The notes under the pieces: model-generated | What the model was told of the DNA's origin: nothing | Database searches by the model: none | Seen by the model: only the letters and a program-made list of their open reading frames with translations | Assembly: GCA_015847255.1 (NCBI GenBank) | Contig: JADLZK010008417.1 | Coordinates: 1 to 64,000, forward strand | DNA from: Hyparrhenia diplandra | Lineage: Eukaryota > Streptophyta > Magnoliopsida > Poales > Poaceae | Direction of reading: 5' to 3' | Length of the DNA: 64,000 bases | Translations under genes and position numbers: made by a program | Part shown: positions 57,572 through 64,000 of the stretch, piece by piece | How positions within the stretch are numbered: the first letter of the stretch is position 1 | How the letters are laid out: each line of letters starts with the position of its first letter

Positions 57572-58488
57572 GTGCCTGGAATCCAAAGGTCGGCTACCTT
57601 AGAAGGGAGAGGATTAGTGGCTACTGGGAGAGTTAGATGGTCATGGATATCCTCCAAAACCGAGGACCAAGGGGTGAACCAAATGGAGGAGTCGCCCGCG
57701 TGAATTTGGTAGATAGCATTGGAGTGGAGGTGGTGCTTAACCTGCAAAATGGAGGACCAATAGATAGTCTTTGAAGTATTGTTAGGAGCTGTCCAAAAGG
57801 AGGATAATATTTTGCTATTAGAATTGAAGAAAGGAAGGGATTCTTAAGGGTAACCACGTTCCAAGCCGAGTGGATGATGAGGCTCTGATTTATGGTCTCC
57901 ATATCTCTAATTCCAAGTCCACCTTGCTCCTTTGATTTGCACATGTCATCCCAGGACCTGTAAGCTATTGGAGTAGTGTCATGTTCTTCCTGTACCCCTG
58001 CCCACCAAAACCTTTTGATAATAGTGTTAATCTTTTCTATGAAAGTCTTAGAAAAAAAAAACAGTGGACATGTAATAAATAGGAATAGAAGAAAGAACAT
58101 ATTTAATGTATTGGAGCCTACCTGCATGGTTGAGTTTGTTTGCCTTGATAGTACCAAACTTAGCCATGAACTTACCATAGATGAACTCGTACGCTCTGTT
58201 TTTGTCTCTATGAGTAAAGATCATGGGGTGCCCTAGGTGCATGGTATTGGGCTGGAGGTCTTGTACCGGGAAAATGCTCTTGATGTCGTTTCTAATGTTC
58301 GGAGGCACATTTTTACTAAGATATATAGATGATTTTTGGAGGTTTGGGGTCTGACCTGACCGGTTGCAGAAGTCATAGAGGATGGTCTTGATGAGTTGAG
58401 CCTCCTGCATCGAAGCCTTATCATATAGGATTAGGTCGTCTGCAAAAATAAGTGAGTGTATGGCCGGTGCACCTGTTCCTAAAGAAAC
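57572..58488 (-). mobile_element. LINE, 5'-most part (reverse transcriptase from FADD onward)
   Basis: Minus-strand 58470-58050 reads SLIFADDLILYDKASMQEAQ, with the catalytic F-A-D-D, then NRSGQTPNLQKSSIYLSKNV, LGHPMIF and AGRLQYIKYVLSSIPIYYMS. 58010-57640 gives RFWWAGVQEEHDTTPIAYRSW and CKSKEQGGLGIRDMETINQS. The LINE is 5' truncated just before the FADD motif at about 58488 and is followed by the TCAATA duplication. Confidence 0.9.
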
Positions 58489-60119
58489 TCAATATGAATC
58501 ATTGGAATAAGTTGATGTCCATGTAGCAACCCACAGCAATCCCATGTTCAAATATTCATTCTTTGTTACTCTTTTCCTGCATATGTCGTCACAGAAGCAC
58601 AATTGTGTCCACATAGTTCATACTATGATACGAAGGTTTTTTTACTATGACTGAAGAAAAATAAATTACCTTCTTAATTAGCTTTTTGACTTGTCGATAG
58701 CTTGAAGGATTGGAACAAACGGCCGGAGAGGGATGATTGGGAGCTAACAAAATTCTTTGCCAAGAAGAAATGTGACATATACTCTCTTAATGAAACACGT
58801 GCAACAAGCACGTTCACGAAAAATAATGTGACATATGTGTCCCAATCTAACTGAACACGGACGCTTCTTTCCTACTCGTTAAGGTGACAAACTTGCTCAC
58901 CCTAGGCCCAGACTAGGTATTTTTAACGCACTGAAGAAGTACGTAAAGCGTGAAAAGCATCTCACTAAATATATCATCAAGAAAGGATAAACACGCGACT
59001 AGACTCTGGTAACTAGCAAGGGACTAAAAAAGCGTTACTGACGGAGACACAAGTGCAGGGCTGGAAGTTCTCAAAAAAAAAAAAAAAAAAAAAAAAGGTG
59101 CAGGGCTGGAAATAAAAACTAGCTAGCCACTTCGCTCAAGCAATCACTAGGAAAATTTTGAATTTTAAATGTGAAAATTCAAACATATTTTTTCATGGAT
59201 TTATGATTAAATTAAAAATTCAACTATAAAGGTGCATAACTTTTTCATCTATAACTTTCATTTTGCCCCTTTTCTCATGCAAGGTCGTTTGAAAAGTCAA
59301 ATTTATTATGTAGCTCCCATTTTGGAGGCCATATATAGAGCAGTTGTATATTGCCCCGCCTCTATAGTAAAAAAAAAAAAAAAAACCTTCGTCTCTGAAA
59401 ATCGTTTTGTAGTAGTGTGATAAAAATGTTCTTCACCCAAAAAAACGTGACATATATCCCAATCCAACTAAACACACATGTTAAGGATACACATGCCAAC
59501 TAGTGACTTGCTTACCCTAGCTAGGATCGATTAGCGCAATGAAGAAGTAAAGCGTAAAAAGCATCTTACTAGATAACTCTTCTTCATTTGGGTAATGAAA
59601 CGGAAGCCTCCGAGTATATATCATCTAGTAGAAAGAATGAACACGGCTAAGCTTCGGTAATAACTAGCAATAAAACATGTGTCATATACCCTTAAAAATT
59701 CCTTCACCAAGAAACTAATGCGACATATAACTTTTTAATGAGACACGTGCTCACCTTCGTGAAAAAAAATGGATCATACTCCTATATCCCAATCCAACAT
59801 TTTTTTTTAGATAAAGATATCCCAATCCAACTAATTAAACATGTTCTTCCTCCCGTTCCAAATTGTAGTTCATTTTGATTTTTTTAGATACATTGATTTT
59901 GTTATGCACCTAGTTATCCTAGATACATAAAAAGAAAAATGAATCTTGAAAAGCCAAAAGTGAACTGCACTTGATTTGAATGGAAATGAGGATTCTTTCC
60001 TTTACCCTAAGCTAAGGTGACACATGCCAACTATAATAACTTGCTCACTCTAGGACCGATTATAGGTACGGAGTATAGCGCATTGAAGAAGTAAAGCGTC
60101 TGAAAAGCATCTCACTAAT
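58489..60119. repeat. Imperfectly triplicated segment upstream of duplicated block B
   Basis: Three diverged units of about 600 bp run in the same direction (roughly 58790-59130, 59430-59680 and 59730-60280). Each carries GTGACATATAT/TCCCAATC, CTTGCTCACCCTAG, GAAGAAGTAAAGCGT, AAAAGCATCT and GAAAGAATAAACACG; two also retain the GTGCAGGGCTGGAA part. Poly(A) runs at 59071 and 59369 break the pattern. No gene. Confidence 0.65.
59843..59985. mobile_element. Worn Stowaway-like MITE
   Basis: CTCCCGTTCCAAATTGTAGT to GTGAACTGCACTTGATTTGAA has the same layout and interior (TAGATACATTGATTTTGTTA) as the MITE at 38556-38709, with mutated ends. Confidence 0.6.
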
Positions 60120-62287
60120 AAATTAACTACTTCATCGCGTAGAAAGAATAAACACGGATAAGCTCTGGTAACTAGCAAGAAACTCAAAAGTAATACTGAG
60201 GGAGACACAAGTAATACTGACAGAGATACAAGTACTGCAGGGCTGGAAAGAAAAACTAGATACCATGCTCAAGCAATCGCATGGTTACCCCTAGAAACGA
60301 AACAAGCAAGAGCTAGGAAAAGATGTGACAACAAATCAGCTTAAGAGCTATAGCACTGGTACAGAGAAAATGGGACAGCAACAGTTTTCAGATGCAGGAG
60401 GACCGATCAAAGTAGCACAGAATAAATGAGCTCTCTATGACTAGACAAACATCTACCAGCCAATATTGCAAGTAGCCATGCATGCAAGCAAAATGTGATA
60501 AATAATGGAAATAAGAGATCGACACACCACACTATAGCATGAAAATGATATTGCAGAAGCACTGAATCATCCTTGCCTAGAAGCTTCTGGATGCTGCTTT
60601 GAATCGAGCACAATGAAAACCTGGTGCGATAGTATCAAAAGCTCCTGTTCCTGCACTACTGTTTCATGCACCGGAAAGATTTGGACGGCTAAGGGCACTC
60701 CCAACCCAGACTCTATGGTAGAGTTCATAAATATTAATTACACTTACACGTAGGCAATTTGCTGATGTGGCGAATTATTTACTGAGGAAAGAGGAAAAAA
60801 AAAAAGACTTCGAGTCTTATTAGGACGTCGCGTCTACGATAGTATCGAGGCGGTAGACTCCACCGAAATCTGCGTTGGGGAGGGCAGCTTGGTGTCGATG
60901 GATCCCGTACTCCATCCCGCCCGCCGCCGCTTTTCTTTCCCTCTCCGCGCGCCATCGCCCCAGCCCGCGCGCGATCCCGTTCTCCTCCGTGCGCGCTCTT
61001 CCCATCCAGTTGCGCGGCTCTCCGTAGCCGCCGTCGCCCCTGCACTTGAGCTGAGACAGCCGCACGCCCACCCACTCCAGGTTGGTGGATCCGTCGTCGT
61101 CCAAGATTAGGCCGCTTTTCTTTTCTTTTGATAATAATTTTGCGGCTGCCCATGTTGGATTTGACTGAAGGAATTGGTTTTCTTCATCTCACGTCCAAAT
61201 TCAGGCCTACCGCCGCCGACGTAGGGGATTTTTTTTTTCTCCTTTGGTTTGGATCAGAAAGGCTGTGCAAGGAGAGAGCTGTGAATTGTTGGTTTGTGTT
61301 GTTTCATCCTAAAACAGGTGGAGTTCTTCCGTGGATTGTTGGCCTGTGCTGTTTCATCCTAATTGTATATAAAAAAGATCCATTCATGTATCCGTTCATG
61401 ATTTGTGTAGGATGGATCACAAGTTGATATGCCACAATTGATCACATTTTTTTCTACTGAGTAATAAATGTTTTTACCTATAGAAACTATTATTATAAAT
61501 TATGCATTGGGGACTATAGACGTTAAGAGGCTACATGGGTAGAGTTAAGGGTTGTGAGCATTTCCTAAGAACACACACGAGCTGGACAGGGATCAAGGAC
61601 AATGATTGAAGCTGTGACAGCACCTGCTTTACACGCTGACGGTAAAGAGATCGAGATCTGCAGGTTGAGAATTTCAAGTAGCCTGGTAGCGATTAGGTTC
61701 ATGCATTTTTGAATTATTTTAGAATTTTTCTAAACTAACACAAAAATTATGCAGTTAAAAGTGATTTTAGGATTTTTAATTGCACAATTTTTTTTAGAAA
61801 GTTGGGATTTTTGGCTCGGAGATTTTCAGGATTGTTACACGCATTCAACAACTAAAAACGTACCACTCGTATAGCCTATATAAACAAAGATAAATGTGAG
61901 CCTTAGCAGTCTAATGACTGTTGACACGTGAGCACGTGGAATGTGTGCACGAGCGTCGACGGGTACCCCCGGCGTATGGCAAGGCGATGCAGACCAACGT
62001 GAAAGGCAGCCGGCAGCCAACCAGGGGCCGGTTCGGTGCTCCGTTGCGTTGGTTTGGTAGGCATCCACGCGCAGGAGGGAGAGTGATGCGAGGCCAATGT
62101 CGTTCGTGTCGTGTGCTGCGGCAAGAAAGGATAACCTCGTTGCTGTCCACATCGAACACGAGTTGCTGCTGCTGTGCCCTTCTGATCAATTGCAAAGGGG
62201 CATCGGCCGAGCATGAAAGGAGACGCGATCAAGTTGGTGACCAAAGGATAGAATGGCCACAGAACACGTTATTATTGTCGGATTATT
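60120..62287 (+). repeat. Duplicated block, copy B
   Basis: Matches 13993-16500 in the same orientation. It lacks the CACTA found in copy A: ACTAGCAAGAAACTCAAAAG at 60171-60190 is the empty target site with a single CAA. It carries a Harbinger-like insertion at 60693-61565 that copy A lacks. A LINE poly(A) end cuts it at 62288. Confidence 0.88.
60693..61565. mobile_element. PIF/Harbinger-like non-autonomous element, TSD TAA
   Basis: The segment absent from copy A of the block begins GGGCACTCCCAACCC and ends in a degenerate complement (GGGTTGTGAGCATTTCC), with TAA on both sides (60690-60692 and 61566-61568). That TSD and G-rich TIR fit PIF/Harbinger. The 873-bp interior has a GC-rich part (60830-61110) that stays open on both strands, and no transposase. 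Confidence 0.6.
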
Positions 62288-64000
62288 ATTTTTTTTTGAA
62301 AACAGGAAGACCTTATATTTCAATCATGAACGTGATTACAATCAAAGTCCAAGGCTTCTAAATTTCCCAAGAGCAACGCAGGCCGGGATACTAGTATGAA
62401 AACAAGAAAGATTAACTAAATAGAAAGGGGTTGGACGCTTGACGTTGGCGATCTCCTCCAATCTGACATAGGAAACAAAACAAGAAGAAAACACTCTCCT
62501 GCTAAATTTCCCAAGAGCATGAGCCAATCCGTTTGCACTCCTGTGACATTTTGTGACTTTGAAGTCCTCAAAAGTCTCAACATATCTTTTGCCTGGTCGA
62601 TGATGAAACAGCTCGAAGAACGATTAGCGGTGTTGGAACTAAGTGCTATAACAGTAGCAATGCAATCAGATTCCAGCCAAATCGGTACATTAGAGAAGGA
62701 GAGAGCTTTCTGGATTCCGTCAAAAGCCGCTAGATTTTTTCAAAAGTCTCAACATATCTTTTCGGCGATGAGGAGCCGAAACAGTCGCTAGTCCAGCCTG
62801 AAAAATCACAGCACTCGGATGATTTCTTGCAACAAATCCCAAACCTGTTTTGCCGTGTGTTAGGATCAAAGCCAGCATCAACATTGAGTTTAATCCAACC
62901 AGGAGGGAGGGGGGTCCAAGGATGCCATTTTTGTACAGGACTTTGATCATGTGGGCACAGGAACTCAGTATTTGAATTGCAAGGATTTTTCCCTATATCA
63001 TTACTATGAACGCCAATGTCACCATCATGATTCAGAGAATGAAGATAGTTATCCAAAAATTTACTGAAGCTGAGATGGGGCATTGGCCATTCCCAAAAAT
63101 ATTTTCATTCCTGTGGTGCTAAATTCTCCGAACAACAACATCAATTTTACTACGAGGTCTTTTTTGATTTGTTTAGAAGTGCAAGAACCCAGCCAGGTCC
63201 CGTGTAAGAGAACGCCGGTTCATCGGGAGGTTCCATGGTTGGCGAAGAGCATGCGAGTGCAGATGCATAAGTGCAGCGAACCATGGCATGATGATCATCT
63301 TCAGGTTCCATACCACATATTGAGCAGGTAGCATCATGGATTAGATGGTGGCTCACCCTGTTAGATTGGACCCCCAAACCATTATTGGCCAGCTTCCAGA
63401 TAAAAACTCTTACCTTTTGTGGCCCCGGAGTTTTCCAAATTGCATCAAAAATATTTCTATCAATCGACCTGCTAGATCCACATGTGTTCTTGAATTTTAC
63501 ATCCATTGCAAGTTTGTAAGCACTTCTAACAGTGAAGAGTCCGTTCTTTTCATAGTGCCAAGCTAGCACGTCATCACCCTCAGATGCCGAAATTCTAAGA
63601 CGAGGATTTCTTCACTTCATGGAAAAGGAACAATTTCTCGATAAGCGGTTCATTCCAGCCCCTTGGGCTTTGAAGAATCAGTTCCGCCACTTTCCGCACT
63701 CTCAAATTTTTGGGTGGACTTGAAATTTTCAGCGAGTCCGATCGGGGAATCCAATTGTCCCTCCAAATATTAATATTTTTTCCACAGTTTACTCTCCAAA
63801 TGATGCCTTTTTTTAGGAGATCCAGCCCATGTTCAATGCTCTTCCAGGCTTGAGATGAGTTCTGGGGGAAGCTGGTATCTAAGAGATCACCAAAAGGGTA
63901 GTACTTTGCTTTTAGCAATTTTGCGCCACAGTTGTTGGGGTAAATAATCAGGCGCCAGGCCTGCTTTGCTAATGAGCTTGATTAAAAGTTTCAGATCTCT
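62288..64000 (-). mobile_element. LINE, 3' half, running off the window
   Basis: A T9 run at 62288-62296 is the poly(A) tail of a minus-strand LINE. Minus-strand reading gives the end of reverse transcriptase (63918-63595: AWKSIEHGLDLLKKGIIWRV, WRDNWIPR), the zinc-binding domain (63569-63150: GLFTVRSAYKLAM, KVRVFIWKLANNGLGVQSNR, CSICGMEPEDDHHAMVRC) and RNase H (62950-62600: GWIKLNVDAGFDPNTRQNRF). Frame changes separate these. The RNase H part includes a short internal duplication (CTCAACATATCTTTT at about 62575 and 62746). Confidence 0.9.

Overview
The window is nuclear DNA of a grass (Poaceae). The evidence is the mix of transposon families (Ty3/Gypsy elements with iMet and Asp primer sites, CACTA elements with subterminal repeats, an Au-type SINE, a Stowaway MITE, 5'-truncated plant LINEs), the very GC-rich intronless coding style of the one intact gene, and a CYP79-type P450. 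The CACTA repeats built on TTTGCCGAGTGT hint at a panicoid grass, but the species cannot be read from the sequence alone.

Only two loci look like host protein genes. One is an apparently intact, intronless MOT1-family molybdate transporter on the minus strand (25666-27060). The other is a two-exon CYP79-type cytochrome P450 on the plus strand (18212-19994) with a good TATA box and a conserved intron position. Its reading frame is broken by about ten single-base indels, and a copy of its 3' tail lies 1.6 kb downstream.

Layout. 1-13992: a minus-strand LINE split by a small LTR retrotransposon (841-13641), which is itself split by a long-LTR, pol-less Gypsy element (2828-12327). 14049-15054: a 1-kb non-autonomous CACTA element with TSD CAA. 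15055-16500: a block duplicated near the other end of the window. 16541-29494: the P450 and MOT1 region, with a Gypsy gag fragment between the two P450 tails. 29500-35149: a chromodomain Gypsy element with a full domain set but broken frames, TSD ACATG. 35330-41661: CACTA, Copia, Stowaway, SINE and long-TIR Mutator-like remnants. 41806-58488: a Russian-doll stack in which a LINE carries a Gypsy element (42135-46658, TSD TTGAT) and a CACTA element (47994-57571, TSD GTG), and the CACTA holds a larger gag-protease Gypsy element (48522-56874). 58489-62287: a tandemly repeated stretch running into the second copy of the duplicated block, with a Harbinger-like insertion (60693-61565). 62288-64000: another LINE.

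The window contains its own controls. The second copy of the duplicated block is the empty site for the 14-kb CACTA, and a short repeat at 21690-21790 is the empty site for the 41.8-58.5 kb LINE. LTR pairs show two large deletions with 3-base microhomology; one removed the promoter of a 5' LTR. I saw no CRISPR array, rRNA gene or intact tRNA gene. The most unusual items are a retroelement coding only gag plus two tandem retropepsin-like domains, its coding-free relative, and a recurrent CCTG/CCG indel signature between repeat copies.
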